Positions 10,955 to 23,335 are shown, counted from the stretch's first letter. The stretch: 64,000 nt of DNA from Prochilodus magdalenae (GCA_024036415.1 JAMWET010000582.1:1-64000), one strand, 5' to 3'. Notes: a model not told the origin generated them from the sequence alone. Numbers and translations: made by a program.

Positions 10955-11588
10955 AGCAGAGCACTGTTAATCAAGCTGCTGACCACACAGCACTGCAGAT
11001 TTAACTACTGACCACACAGCACTGCAGATCAAACTACTGACAACACTGCACTGCAGATCAAACTACTGATCACACAGCACTGCAGATTTAACTACTGACC
11101 ACACAGCACTGCAGATCAAACTACTGACAACACTGGACTGCAGATCAAACTACTGATCACACAGCACTGCAGATTCAACTACTGACCACACAGCACTGCA
11201 GATCAAACTATTGACAACACTGCACTGCAGATCAAACTACTGACCGCACAGCACTGCAAATTCAACTACTGACCACACAGCACTGCAAATTCAACTACTG
11301 ACCACACAGCACTGAGATCAAAATACTGACAACACAGCACTGCAGATCAAACTACTGACCACACAGCACTGCAGATCAAACTACTGATCACACAGCACTG
11401 CAGATCCAACTAATGACCACACAGCACTGCAGATCAAACTACTGACAACACTGCACTGCAGATAAAACTACTGACTGCACAGCACTGCAAATTCAACTAC
11501 TGACCACACAGCACTGAGATCAAAATACTGACAACACAGCACTGCAGATCAAACTACTGACCACACAGCACTGCAGATTCAACTACTG
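10955..11588 (+). repeat. Minisatellite with a roughly 29-bp unit
   Basis: About 21 imperfect copies of actactgaccacacagcact followed by gcagatcaa. Variants differ by small substitutions (attcaact, aacactgcactg). The array is interrupted by a LINE and continues at 12197. Confidence 0.9.
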
Positions 11589-11816
11589 CATCGTGGATGA
11601 CTACACACACCCCTCACACACACTCTTCACCCTCCTACCATCTGGAAAAAGGTACCGAAGCATCCGGGCCCTCACATCCAGACTGTGCAACAGCTTCTTT
11701 CCCCATGCCATCAGACTCCTTAACACCCAGAGTCTGGTCTGAACAAACAACACATTAGTGTCTGAACTGAAATCACACACTCTCTCTCTCACACACACAC
11801 ACTCACCACTCACCAC

Positions 11817-11852
<36 letters not shown>

Positions 11853-12196
11853 TTCCACCAACTGGATAACTTTAGTACTACTGTTAAATTCAAATACAGT
11901 GTTTACAATGTCTAATGTTTACATCTACACCAAATGCACCTTACTGCTCCCACTACTAAGGGGCCGACTGCACTGTTCTCCCCCCCTGTATTTATTGTTT
12001 GTCTTGTAAATGGTTGTGTGTATTTATAGTATATTGTCTTGCGCACTTACGCACGTGCACTTTATGTTGTATTGTTTTGTGTAGTCTATTGTTAGATGTA
12101 GCACCTTGGTCCTGGAGGAACGCTATTTCGTTTCACTGTGTACTGTACACCACTGTATATAGTTGAAATGACAAATAAAACCACTTGAACTTGAAC
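11589..12196 (+). mobile_element. 5'-truncated LINE, 3' end with the C-terminus of ORF2
   Basis: The first 150 bases encode the end of a non-LTR reverse-transcriptase ORF (DDYTHPSHTLF, then LPSGKRYRSIRALTSRLCNS and NTQSLV stop). A 3' UTR follows, with a poly-A run (about 11819-11850) and a tail aataaaaccacttgaacttg. The same C-terminus and tail occur at 54.3-55.2 kb. The element sits exactly inside the minisatellite. Confidence 0.8.
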
Positions 12197-12396
12197 TACT
12201 GACCGCACAGCACTGCAAATTCAACTACTGACCACACAGCACTGAGATCAAAATACTGACAACACAGCACTGCAGATCAAACTACTGACAACACAGCACT
12301 GCAAATCCAACTACTGACCACACAGCAGTGCAAATCCAGCTTCTGACCACACAGCACTGCAGATCCAACTCTCTCTCCATCCTTCTCTCTCTCCAT

Positions 12397-12433
<37 letters not shown>
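12197..12433 (+). repeat. Minisatellite continued, then CT microsatellite
   Basis: The actactgaccacacagcact-type array resumes directly after the LINE tail (12197-12365). It is followed by a CT-rich run (about 12370-12432). Confidence 0.85.
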
Positions 12434-12435
<2 letters not shown>

Positions 12436-12533
12436 TTAACAGTGCCCAGGCCTAAAATTGAGTGTCCAGAATAACTTTACACACACGCTTGGTGTAGCAA
12501 AGAACCAGCAACTTGGATTGCTTCCTGAGTATA

Positions 12534-13520
12534 CAGGTGCTGGTCATAAAATTAGAGTATCATGAAAAAGTTGATTTATTTCAGTAATTCCCTTCAAAAA
12601 GTGAAACTTGTATATTATATTCATTCATTACACACAGACTGATATTTTTCAAGTGTTTATTTCTTTTAAATTTGATGATTATAAGTGACAACTAATGAAA
12701 ACCCCACATTCAGGATCTCAGAAAATTAGAATATCACTTAAGACCTATACAAAAAAGGATTTTTAGAAATGTTGGCCAACTGAAAATTATGAACATGAAA
12801 AGTACGAGCATGTACAGCACTCAGTACTTACTTGGGGCTCCTTTTGCCTGGATTACTGCAGAAATGCGGCGTGGCATGGAGTCGATCAGTCTGTGGCACT
12901 GCTCAGGTGTTATGAGAGCCCAGGTTGCTCTGATAGTGGCCTTCAGCTCTTCTGCATTGTTGGGTCTGGCGTATAGCATCTTCCTCTTCACAATACCCCA
13001 TAGATTTTCTATGAGGTTAAGGTCAGGCGAGTTTGCTGGCCAATTAAGAACAGGGATACTATGGTCCTTAAACCAGGTACTGGTAGCTTTGGCACTGTGT
13101 GCAGGTGCCAAGTCCTGTTGGAAAATAAAATCTGCATCTCCATAAAGCTGGTCATCAGCAGGAAGCATGAAGTGCTCTAAAACTTCCTGGTAGACGGCTG
13201 CGTTGACCTTGGACCTCAGAAAACACAGTGGACCAACACCAGTAGATGACATGGCATCCCAAACCATCACTGACTGTGGAAACTTTACACTGGACCTCAA
13301 GCAACGTGCATTCTGTGCCTCTCCTCTCTTCCTCCAGACTCTGGGACCTTGATTTCTGTTGCTCTGTCCATAGTGGTTTGTGGTCATCTAGCTTTATTGT
13401 CAACAGGTTTGGCAAGAATTGTTGCAACTGCTTTGTGAGTAATGGGAGGCCTGTTTCAGTGGCATTCATTAAAATCTTCAGCGATGACATACGTGCTGCA
13501 TGCACCAGATCTCTAAAAAT
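12534..13520 (-). mobile_element. Tc1-like transposon, truncated, with decayed transposase
   Basis: The left terminus acaggtgctggtcataaaat follows a TA. The transposase is on the minus strand: 12821-13387 gives the C-terminal half, including FIFQQDLAPAHSA, NWPANSPDLNLIENLWGIVK (second D and third catalytic acid of the DDE/D set) and a C-terminal GAPSKY. The N-terminal DNA-binding half is missing or frameshifted (13155-13505 is in another frame), and no right inverted repeat is seen. It cannot encode an active enzyme. Confidence 0.85.
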
Positions 13521-14270
13521 TCATTCACTGTTTGCCAAAACATTTTCATGTTATATAGATGTTTCCTTACTTTTAAAGACTTTACAGACATATATATATA
13601 TATGTAGTTGTTAAACAATACTTAGTTAATGTAAATGTAGTTACAACCTTATTTAGCAACCAAAGTGAATGTAAATATTTTTCTTGTGGGTAATAATTTA
13701 AAATAGAACCAAATTATACTTAGATAAGGCATGCAGCTACCCTGTCTCAGCAAAACAGTGAATATTGGTTCACATCCAAATATCTCAAGTCATTTGTCTT
13801 GTATGTGCATCTGGTACACTTGCGCTTACATCGTCCACCTTTAGGCTGCTTAAGTTCAAGAAAATATCCCAGTAATTTACATTGTCAGCTGACACAGATT
13901 TTAGCAGATTTATTAGATTAACTGAAGCAACAGGTCGCAAAACTATGCAGCTGTGTGATGCAGCTGTGCAACAGACACAAACCACAGGGATAGTGGACAC
14001 ACTAGAGAGTAACTATGCTAAACCAAGCCTAAAAGTTGGCAGTACTCCAAGATACCAGCAGTTCCTTCCATATGTCTCTCTAGTGTTTGCTCCCTCAGTA
14101 ACAATCTGCACTAATGTTAAAGACTGTAAGTGACAGGAGATGAGTGATTACTGAAAGAAGCTATACAGTACCAGTATCAGTCCAATCTTACTTCCAACTA
14201 ATTACTGCTTAGAAACTGGACTTTTTAGAAACTATGTACTGATTAGTAAAGATTATATACAATATAATAT
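13521..14270. other. No confident gene
   Basis: A plus-strand open frame at 13882-14133 (start MSADTDFSRF) is not recognised and has no splice support. A short TATA run lies at 13591-13602. Confidence 0.35.
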
Positions 14271-15623
14271 ACACTGCTCAAAAATATAAATTTTCAAACA
14301 CTTTGAAAACACAAATCATGCAGAATATCTTTATATAGACTGGGTAATATGTTAGGAATGAAAGGATGCCACATTGTTTGATGGAAATGAAATTGATCAC
14401 CCTACAGAGGGTTGAATTCAAAGACACCCTGAAAATCAAAGCGAAAAAATTATGCAGCAGACTCGTCCCTTTGACCCAAATTCCATTGCAGCAACTCAAC
14501 ATGATACTCAGTAGTTTGTATGGCCTCCCCATGCTCCAAATGAGACGACGGATGGTGTCCTGGGGGATTTCCTCCCAGATCTGGACCAGGGCATCACTGA
14601 GCTCCTGAACAGTTTGAAGTGCAACCTGGTGGCGTCGGATGGACCGAAACATAATGTCTCAGAGGTGTTCTAATGGATTTAGGTCAGGCGAGCCAGTGGG
14701 CCAGTCAATGGTATCAATTCCTTCATTCTCCAAGAACTGCCTGCATACTCTCGCCACATGAGGCCGGGCATTGTTGTGTACCAGGAGAAACCCAGGACCC
14801 ACTGCACCAGCGAGGGTCTGACAAGGGGTCCGAGGATTTCATCTCGATGCCTAATAGCAGTCAGGGTGCCGTTGTCTAGTGTGTAGAGGTCTGTGTCCTT
14901 CCAGGGATATGCCTCCCCAGACCATCACTGACCCACCACCAAACCAGTCATGCTGAATGATTTTTCAGGTGGCATAACATTCTCCACGGCGTCTCCAGAG
15001 CCTGTCACGTCTGTCACATGCTCAGGTGAAACCTGCTCTCATCTGTGGAAAGCACAAGGCGCCTGTGGCAGATCTGCCAACTGTGGTGTTCTGTGGCAAA
15101 TGCCAATTGAGCTCTACGGTGCTGGCCAGTGAGCACAGGGCTCACTACAGGACGTTGGGCCCTCAGCCCGCACTCTTCTAGAGTAACTGCCTGCCTCCTG
15201 GAATCTCCACCGTACTCTTAAGACTGTGCTGGGAGACACAGCAAACCTTGTGGCAATGGCACATATTGGTGTGCCATTCTTCAGTAGTTGGACTTCCTGT
15301 GCAACCTCTGTAGGCTCCAGGTACCGCACCATGGTACTAGTAGTGACGCTGGCCCAAGTCAAATGCAAAACTAGTGAAAAACCTGTCGGAAGAGATGAGG
15401 GGGGACAAAATGTCAATGACCTCGTCCTTTTAAACCATTCCTGTTTTGGGGGTGTCTCATGGTTGCTCCTCTACTGCACCCGTTGTTAATTTCATTAAAA
15501 CCAAAGCAGCTGAAACTGATTAACGGCCTTCCCTACTACTTAACTGACAATCAATATCCCTGAAGTTGAACTGAGTTGATGCTATACTCTGATTAAAAAG
15601 TGTTCCGTTTATTTTTTTGAGCA

Positions 15624-15625
<2 letters not shown>
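14271..15625 (-). mobile_element. Tc1-like transposon, near full length, decayed
   Basis: The termini are inverted repeats: cactgctcaaaaatataa on the left, and ttatttttttgagcagta on the right, whose reverse complement starts tactgctcaaaaaaataaac. Both flanks are TA. On the minus strand the N-terminus (15114-15416) includes an HTH segment (NGTPICAIATRFAVSPSTVL). The C-terminus (to 14575) includes QELSDALVQIWEEIPQDTIR. The frame is broken several times in between, so the transposase is dead. Confidence 0.85.

Positions 15626-15687
<62 letters not shown>
15625..15687 (+). repeat. TA microsatellite at the Tc1 right end
   Basis: A pure TA run of about 60 bp that has grown from the TA target site of the Tc1 element. 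Confidence 0.9.
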
Positions 15688-15688
<1 letters not shown>

Positions 15689-16387
15689 AATCACAAATGC
15701 TCTTTGGATGTTAAGCCAGCAGTAGCGAATGCAGTGAGGATATCTTACCATGCACTTGGTATTTTATTTGCCCATATAAAAGCAAGAATGTGTGTTTTAC
15801 CATATCCATGATCAAAAAAGGATGTGTACACTAAATATCAGTGTGGTTTCACTTCATTTAAATATATGTATATATGCAAATTTGTGTATGTATGCATGGG
15901 AGAGAAATGCTACATTTTATCATTGATTATACTCATAAATGCAGTTAAAGATCATAAGAGTCAGTGATTCATTAACAGTGTAACTAACCAGTCTGTAGAA
16001 TTTATATGATTTAAATAAAGACAGATGAAGAATATGGGAACAAAAACAAGCCCATTCTTTGAGGCAAACATAAATTCATTCTGTAAAACAGTTACAGTAT
16101 TTTGTATTTTAGGGTTTAGGTGGTCAGCCATGCTGTCCTGTAGTTCAACCACAGTAGTAGACAACTTCAGGTTCATTGGCTGAGATGAATTATGAAAATT
16201 AATTATTAGATGTATAATGAATTCAGGTTAATTATTAAAATAAAAATAAAAACTACTGTACTAGAGCATATTAAGCCTTTACAAAATAACGTGAAAGTAT
16301 GTAAAATTTCACATTTACATGGTTATGTGTACCTAGAGTTTTTATTATTATACTTTAATTATATGTCATGTTTATATTTGATTTCAG
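15688..16387. other. No exon seen; intron of the broken receptor copy
   Basis: AT-rich. It ends with the acceptor of the IgV exon at 16388 (tatttgatttcag). Confidence 0.4.
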
Positions 16388-16740
16388 AGAACTTTATGGT
16401 AGTTGGTCCAGCTGCACCTCTTGTTGTTGAAGTGGGTGTAGATCTGGTTATGCCCTGTTCTGTCCAGCCAAACATCAGCGCTGTGGATATGATGGTGGAG
16501 TGGATCAGAACAGATCTGAGTGGAAGAGATATGTTAGTGCATCTGTATAAAGATCATAAGGTCACAAATAATAAGCAGGTTCGATCTTACAGAGGAAGAA
16601 CAGCTCTATTTAAAGACGAACTGCAGAAAGGAAACACCTCACTGAAACTCTCAGCCGTTCTACCTTCTGATCAGGGAGTTTATCAGTGTGCCATTCGAAG
16701 TCCTGGCTTGACGATGCCACTGTTCATGTTGAAGTCGAAG
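16388..16740 (+). pseudogene. IgV exon of the plus-strand receptor copy, frameshifted
   Basis: Acceptor atttcag and donor g|gtgagt bound an exon encoding a butyrophilin/MOG-type V domain: VVGPAAPLVVEVGVDLVMPC, the core Trp in MMVEWIR, and the F-strand Cys in SDQGVYQCAIRS. Sequons NIS and NTS suggest glycosylation. Against the two intact IgV exons of the minus-strand copy (360 and 357 nt) this exon is 353 nt. One base is missing near 16707-16709, just after the second cysteine, so the G strand is read out of frame and the phase into the next exon is lost. The final bases still show the old ending (gttgaagtcgaag) in the shifted frame. Confidence 0.85.
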
Positions 16741-17584
16741 GTGAGTAATAATAATTATAAGTTCTTGTTAAGAATGGATAAATTTTGTAGTATAGGCGCT
16801 GAAGAACCAGAGGTCTAACAAACAGCTACTATTTTATACTAACCCAAGATAAAAAAAACCCTGTTAGTGGTCTGCTTACAGCTGCATTCTAAGCATTCAG
16901 TGAGACTTCAGTGAGAATGTGTGAAACTGAATAGTACAGAAAGGACCATGTTCCCTCTTAAATGCATTATTTTCTAAAATCATATTAACTATTAATACTA
17001 ATTACACATTACAATTATACTTTTTACACGAGACACACACTGACACTTGTATCATAAGGTGTGAATGCTAAAGATAAGGGGGACAGTGCAATTTTTACAG
17101 CCATTTTTACATTCCTAGAAATTTTCTATACAAAACATCACAAAAATGAACGAGAATTAAAATAATAGATGCACTTCATAGACACAGGTATCTGAACAGG
17201 CCTCTTTATTATTAAGCCCAGGTGTTTCAGCCACATCTTTTGCTAACAGGTGGATAAAATAATTTTTTATGCACGATTTGTTTTTTGCTCTTGCATGTGT
17301 AATGGAAGGTTCTAAGGCAAAACAACTGCTCCACCTGTAATCCATACAAGTAGGACAGCAGATGATAAAATACTTGGCCATATATTGTATATCTGCTATT
17401 TAATGTAGTAAGAACAACATCAAAAAATGGCATGGCTAATCAATATTTTTGAAATCTTTTAACAAATTTAGTTCAAACATTCTGACATTGTTCACATTAA
17501 CACCTGTAATGTGTTCGGCCAATTACAGACCCTGGATGATTGAGGAGGTTCTGAAAACTTTCCATTGTTTCTCTCTCTTTTCAG
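16741..17584. other. Intron without a visible TM exon
   Basis: In the minus-strand copy a 90-nt TM exon lies between the IgV and linker exons. I find no counterpart here. Confidence 0.5.
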
Positions 17585-17750
17585 AAAAAGTCTCAAAAAA
17601 CAAGCTTTCTCCTGCACAATGCTCAGTCATAGCCTACATGCATCTCCAGTCAGAGAATGTGAAGAAAGAACTGGACCTGAATAAATTCAACACATCAGAG
17701 AAAGGTTTCAGAAAACTCATCCCAGCCACTACAAAGTGCAAAAAAGCTCG
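17585..17750 (+). pseudogene. NLR-type linker exon of the plus-strand copy
   Basis: A 166-nt exon (acceptor ctcttttcag, donor cg|gtgaga) with an open frame: NKLSPAQCSVIAYMHLQS, KKELDLNKFNTSEKGFRKL, then KKAR. This is the segment that precedes the LRRs in fish NLRC3-like proteins (family pattern LSPAQ, LDL+KY, SEEG, LLP, RKA). Length and splice phases (1 in, 2 out) equal those of the exon at 42055-42220. The exon itself is intact, but the upstream frameshift makes the gene a pseudogene. Confidence 0.85.
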
Positions 17751-19249
17751 GTGAGAGTTTAACATGAAGATGATTGTGTTCATATTAATACTGTGAGATT
17801 ATCTTTGAATAAAATATGACATAAGTCTGGATTGTCTAAAGAGAGTTACCAAAAAAGATCTTGTCAAAGCAATGTGTATTGTGTTGTATTGTATATTGTA
17901 AATATTGCTGTTTATTATTTAATGAAGCTTCACAGTGTAACTGCCTTACACTGAAAATAAAATGGCTCCTTTAGTATAGGATTATTTACTGTTGCATTCT
18001 TTTTAAACTGCCCTGCTTATTTTAAGATTAGATTGTCTATTTACAGTTGGTGGGGTTAGGGGGACCTGGAGTTGGAGCCAAGTGTGCTCAATTCATGGAT
18101 CCATTCAGCAATTTAAATTGTACTAAAAACCATTGGGCAATCAAGGATTTCATTAGAATACAACCTGGGTTATGCATATGCAATGTCAAAATTAAATAAA
18201 TGTGTTAATAATTTCAGAATTAGTGGATTACCTACCCTAAACACCAACAATTGCTAATTAGTTAATGAGTTGTATCAGATTAAACAAGGTTAGGTCTCTA
18301 TGACTGGGTATGGGAATCCCTGACTGAATATATGTCCTTAAAATAGAAGGTACTGTTTATTATATTTGTTTATTTATTGTGTTATTAATAAGCCTTGTAA
18401 AGCCAAGTAAGCTTTAAGCTTTAAGTTGGAATGGAATAAAGAGGACTGGAATAGAGGACTGGAATAAAGAGGAGAAGAACCACCCAGCTTGTTATCAGCA
18501 CACAGTTCAAAAGCTAGTTATCTGTGATGGTATGGGATGCATTAGTGCATATGGCATGGTATGCATCTATGAAGTCACCATTAACGCTTCCTGTCACTCA
18601 CATTTGGTGTATTATGAAATGAAACAAAAGAGACCCAGAACTGTGAGAAGCTAAAATCTGAGATCAAGCAAACAGTTCACTTTCAGAACTAGAGCAACTG
18701 GTCTCGTCAGTTCCAAAACACAGCATGCTGTTAGACGAAGACCTGATGAACACAGTACTGAACATGAACCTGTCCTAACTGTTTTGAAACATGTTGCTCG
18801 AATCAAATTTTATAAATCACTAGCATTTCTCAGTTTCAAAATTTGACAAATTGTCATTGTACTCTTTCCAATTAAATATATGGATTGAATGATTTGGATA
18901 TCACTGCATTCTCTTTTTTTTCCCCACACATCTTGGGTCTTCTTCATCAGCTTGATTTTAATTGTTTACCTATTATAAATTAAATACACATATTGTACTT
19001 TCTGAGCAAGCAGCAGGTAAGCAGGTATGTGCAAGCAAAAATTGGAATGAAATTAAATGTGAACAATTAATGACTATTAAGTAAGCAAATGGGAGAGACA
19101 TTTCTCAAAAGCAATCAGTGTAGTACATAATTTTAAGATAATATAAGACATTAAAATGTCAACACTGAATTAAAATTTCCATTAATTTCAAACACAGTTT
19201 GAAAATCTTCATTCATATTATTCATTTTTTTTGTTTCGCTAACCTTTAG
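17751..19249. other. No gene seen; intron
   Basis: AT-rich sequence without a recognisable element or exon. Confidence 0.4.
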
Positions 19250-19365
19250 ACTTGCTGGTTGTAATCTTACTGAACAGTCTCTTGAAACTTTGAATTCAGC
19301 TCTACAAACAGAATACTCATTCCTAAGAGAGCTGGACCTTCAAATTGTAAACTTGAAATATTTGG
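19250..19365 (+). pseudogene. LRR exon with a 58-nt internal deletion
   Basis: Starts like the other LRR exons (LAGCNLTEQSLETLNSALQ, then FLRELDL) and ends with the usual donor region (ttgg|gtcag). It is 116 nt instead of 174. The missing 58 nt remove the middle of the repeat and shift the frame. Confidence 0.8.
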
Positions 19366-19474
19366 GTCAGAATTCCAAAATTTTTTTACATTTTCCTATA
19401 TTTTACAACACTTTGGAAACTGTTTAGAAACTTTATTCACTATACTATATGTTGCATTTATTCATCTTTTGCAG

Positions 19475-19648
19475 ACTTGCTATGTGTAAACTCAGTACAC
19501 AGTCCTGCAACAATCTGCAGTCAGTTTTACAAACAGAAACCTCCTCCTTAAAAGAACTAGACCTCAGTAACAATGACCTGTATGATTCAGTAGTGGAAAT
19601 ACTCTCTGCTGAACTGAAGAGTTCATCCTGCAAACTGCAGACACTCAG
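19475..19648 (+). pseudogene. LRR exon, open, in the broken copy
   Basis: 174-nt, phase 2-2 exon encoding a ribonuclease-inhibitor-type LRR pair: [39 protein letters not shown]. It is open and well bordered (ttttgcag, ctcag|gtcac). It belongs to the disrupted plus-strand copy. Confidence 0.85.
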
Positions 19649-19766
19649 GTCACTATACCTATTTCATTAAATTGTGCATTTCTATACAGCACTATTAACA
19701 GTTAATATATTCTTAGTTTACATTTAATTCCAATTACTGAATAATGCTTTTACTCCCCCTTTGCAG

Positions 19767-19940
19767 ACTTGCTGCATGTAAGCTCAGTATACAGTCCTGC
19801 AACACTCTGCAGTCAGTTTTACAAACAGAAACCTCCTGCATGAAAGAATTGGACCTCAGTGAGAATGATCTGCAGGATTCAGGTGTGGAGAAGCTCTCTG
19901 TTGGACTGAAAAGTTCACACTGCAATCTGGAGATGCTCAG
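19767..19940 (+). pseudogene. LRR exon, open, in the broken copy
   Basis: 174-nt exon: [46 protein letters not shown]. It is a near duplicate of the preceding exon at about 290-bp spacing. Confidence 0.85.
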
Positions 19941-20852
19941 GTCATTCCTACTTTTAGTATGTTCCCTAAGGATAATTCAGTATTATTCAGTGTTCAGAGT
20001 TAATCAGTACTTTACCAAAACATGTCTTTATATCACAAACATAAATTTGAACTGTATATAATACCTGTTCTAAAAGAGGATTTATGCAGGGCTAGAGAGC
20101 TAAAGTATGAATTTTAGGTTTAATGTTGGTTACACACTGCATTGTATGTTGTATTCAAACTTCTCATTTCCATGTCTCTACAACCTTCCTATCTCTTGCA
20201 ACCCAGAGGAATATGAGATCCCCTTTGAGTTTATCAGCTCCTCTCAGTACTTTTTCTTTAAGCTCCTACTGAGGGTCAGGTGGTTCAAATTTCTACAGTG
20301 AATAGTGCTGTAGTGAAGAGTGCTATTCAGATATCTTCAAAAATGGATAGACCAGCTCTTATATGATAAATATTAAAAATACCACAATAGCGTTTTGTGA
20401 TTACAATATAAGTTCAAAAGGTAACATACAAACGTGTGTCATTTTCTTCAGGAGATCCAGCACTGCTCTGAAATATGTTGGTAAAAGGTTTACAAATATT
20501 TATGAATATTTTAAAGTTTTAATTCAATATCAAGATAAGCAGTGAGATTTTCGAATCCAAACTGGCTTACTCTGATTACTGATAAATTTTATTTACAGTT
20601 TTGTTATGTTTAATTCCTGTGTTTTAATCTATTTCACTCCACTAAGAAGACATGAGAATGAGTTAATGAGTTTCTAAATGGTTAATTAAAGGATTTTTGT
20701 AAGGGAAAGCATAGAGTGTAAAAATGTAAAAACAGAATGTAAAAAAAAAAATTTCTGTCGAAAGCTGTTCTAAACATTGTTTGTTTTAATATGTTTCTGT
20801 TTAGTTTTGTTTAATACCAACGTGAATAATTTCTCTCACTCTCACTCTGTAG

Positions 20853-21026
20853 ATTATCTGGTTGTATGATCACAGTGGAGGGCTGTTCTTCTCTGGCTTC
20901 AGCTCTGAGTTCAAACCCCTCATACCTGAAAGAACCGGATTTGACCTACAATTATCCAGGGGAGTCAGGAAAAAAGCTGCTCTCTGTTAGACTGGAGGAT
21001 CCACATTGTGCCCTTAACTCTCTCAG
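20853..21026 (+). pseudogene. Last LRR exon of the broken copy
   Basis: 174-nt exon encoding the distinctive final NLRC3-type repeat: LSGCMITVEGCSSLASALSS, DLTYNYPGESGKKLL, EDPHC. It matches 31192-31365 in the other copy. No B30.2 exon follows on the plus strand within this window. If unspliced, translation would stop a few codons after the exon. Confidence 0.85.
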
Positions 21027-21789
21027 GTATCAACAACTGTGTTTATAAGTATAAGTCTATGGGTCTGTGGTGAATGAAAAATGCACCACGGATTCGACAT
21101 GTTCTGCCACAGTTTTAAAATACACCATTTTGTCAATCCAGTGGTTACAAAGAGCAGCACTAAGGGCATTGCTTGTAGCTTCAAGGCTGTTTCATATCTA
21201 CTGCAAATGAAGACAAGCCATGGGACATGCTGCCAAAGTGACTTTATTGTGGCTGACATTGCTGATTGCTGTGGAGGTTTCTAAAGTGGCTAAGGATCTT
21301 CGCTCTGCACTGTCTGGTGTTCCGGGTTTAACTTTGCTTGCACTCTTTCTAAACTTTGCAGTTTAAAAATTCTGATTGTAAATTGTATTCAATTTTAAGG
21401 TAACTAATATTGTAACTAAGTTAACTTATATAGTATTGAAGGTTAACTAACATAGTAACTAAGATTACTAATATAAGGTCAAAGGTTAACTAATATTGTA
21501 AGTAAGACTGTCTAAAGTTACCATAGAAACTAGCATCCTGGTTAATTATTCATCCTGAACTATGTAGAATAGTTTAACTGACTTCTTGTCTGTCTCTTCC
21601 TTGTCTGTCTGATTTTACAAAGTATTGCCCACTCTGTAGTTCATGTACCAAGCAAACATTTTTGCACAAGATTAGTAGGTAGACTAATCATTTTGATTAT
21701 TATGATAGTAATTCCTTGAGAACTTTCCCAGTTATCAATTTACTCGTTTATGCTGTTCGTTTGACTGTGGATTGTGGACTGTTAACTGG
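21027..21789. other. No gene seen
   Basis: Contains a degenerate tandem of taactaatattgtaact-type phrases at about 21400-21500. No exon. Confidence 0.4.
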
Positions 21790-22530
21790 AGGTTAAACTA
21801 AAATTGATTCCTAACCTTTCCTTGGAAACAGCTCTTCAGACTTGTGGACCCCTCTGGAAAATGGTCAACAGTAGTTCTATGGCTATGTGAGGCCAGGAGT
21901 GTAAAGGTACTGAGAGAGGCAAAAGCTTTACAAGGAGTTTTACACTGGGAGCATTCTGAGCAAGAGGTACCAACAATATTTAGGAGGTAGGAGATAGGAG
22001 GTATATGATAAGTATAGGTATACCTGATAGGTATATGTTGCACCTTAGTCTCCAGAAGTGAGTGAATAGTGAACGCAAGTTTAAACATGATCTTAAATGG
22101 GCACAAATATCTTATCAGCAGGGCAGTAAGTGGGTGATGGGGTCTGATTATTAAGCTGACCAATCTCGAGGTCTGTCTCTCACCTAATGGAAGCAAGAAT
22201 CACCTTTGAGAATAGTACCAACCGATTCTATGGCATCAGTATCATGTATACCACATAATGCAACTGCTCCGCACCCACAATGGAAGCATCAGCTTTAACA
22301 ATAAATGGTTTTAGAAGGACCAGGGTGCTTGGGAGTGGGAGCAGAAATAAACCTTTCTATGAAGGCGGCTTGGGCTTGAGTGTCCCATGTTTTTTGCATT
22401 TCCTTTGAGAATGCAGTACGGGCAGCAGAAAAACAGAACTGTAATTTCTGATAAAATCCCATGGAACCCTTTAATGGACGTGAGGGTAGGCCAGAGAACA
22501 ACCACAGTAATCTTGTGGTCATCCATTACA
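21790..22530 (-). mobile_element. Gypsy-type retrotransposon pol remnant
   Basis: On the minus strand, from 22530 downward, fragments in different frames match the RT/RNase H region (PTLTSIKGFHGIL; TQAQAAFIERFISAP; PKHPGPSKT) and then the integrase region (CSQCKTPCKAFASL, SWPHIAIE). This order (RT, RNase H, integrase) is that of Ty3/Gypsy pol. Frames are broken and most of pol is missing. Confidence 0.65.
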
Positions 22531-22974
22531 ATATGCTCTGCATTTATAATGTAACCATAAAGAGCAGAGGATTATGGGAAATGTAGTTCCCTGATTTAGC
22601 AGAGGCAGGGGAGGAGTTTAGACATGTGACAAACACTGTAATATAGTTTATCAGCTTACTATAGTAAGAACAAATACTGTTGACTAAGGATGATCGAAAT
22701 AATTGCAACACAATCTATTGTAACACGCTGTTTTGTAAAGCTCTGGAAGTTACTGAAAGGAAAATTTGTGTCACACAAAACCAGGGGTGGAATCCAAAAG
22801 CAGGTTTAATGGTAAAAAAGACCCAGGCAAACAAAGCAGATAAAATAAAAAAACCTGCACCAAAACAATCAAAAACTAATTGTGAAAGCCAAATAGACAA
22901 GCTAGTCTGTGATACTCCATGAAACAATGCACAACCGCTTCCCTCTTACGTAACATGGATATGCTTGGCTTACA

Positions 22975-23335
22975 GATAGAATTTTAATAGAAAGAGCAGT
23001 CTCTGCTGGCCTCTGTCTCTTGTGTTGCTGTGACAGTCTCTGCTGGCCTCTGTTAGTCTCTCATGTTGCTGTTACAGTCTCTGCTGAGCTCTGTTAGTCT
23101 CTCGTGTTGCTGTTACAGTCTCTGCTGGCCTTTGTTAGTCTCTTGTGTTGCTGTTACAGTCTCTGCTGGCCTCTGTTAGGGTCTCATGTTGCTGTTACAG
23201 TCTCTGCTGGCCTCTGCCTCTTGTGTTGCTGTTACAGTCTTTGCTGACCTCTGTATGTCTCTTGTGTTGCTGTTATAGTCTCTGCTGACCTCTGTTCATC
23301 TCTTGTGCTGCTGTTACAGTTTCTGCTGGTGTATA
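22975..23335 (+). repeat. Minisatellite with a roughly 40-bp unit
   Basis: Eight or so copies of cagtctctgctggcctctgt followed by tagtctcttgtgttgctgtta. Copies differ by a few bases, and some lack the tagtct part. Confidence 0.85.

Noticed and set aside
10955..12365. A CRISPR-like array
   Set aside because: Units are contiguous without unique spacers, in a vertebrate genome. It is a minisatellite.
13882..14133. 83-codon plus-strand frame with a protein-like sequence
   Set aside because: No acceptor or donor, no known family, and it sits between two Tc1 elements. Insufficient support.
16388..21026. Reading the plus-strand copy as a functional receptor gene
   Set aside because: A 1-nt frameshift in the IgV exon, a 58-nt deletion in one LRR exon, and absent signal, TM and B30.2 exons point to a pseudogene.
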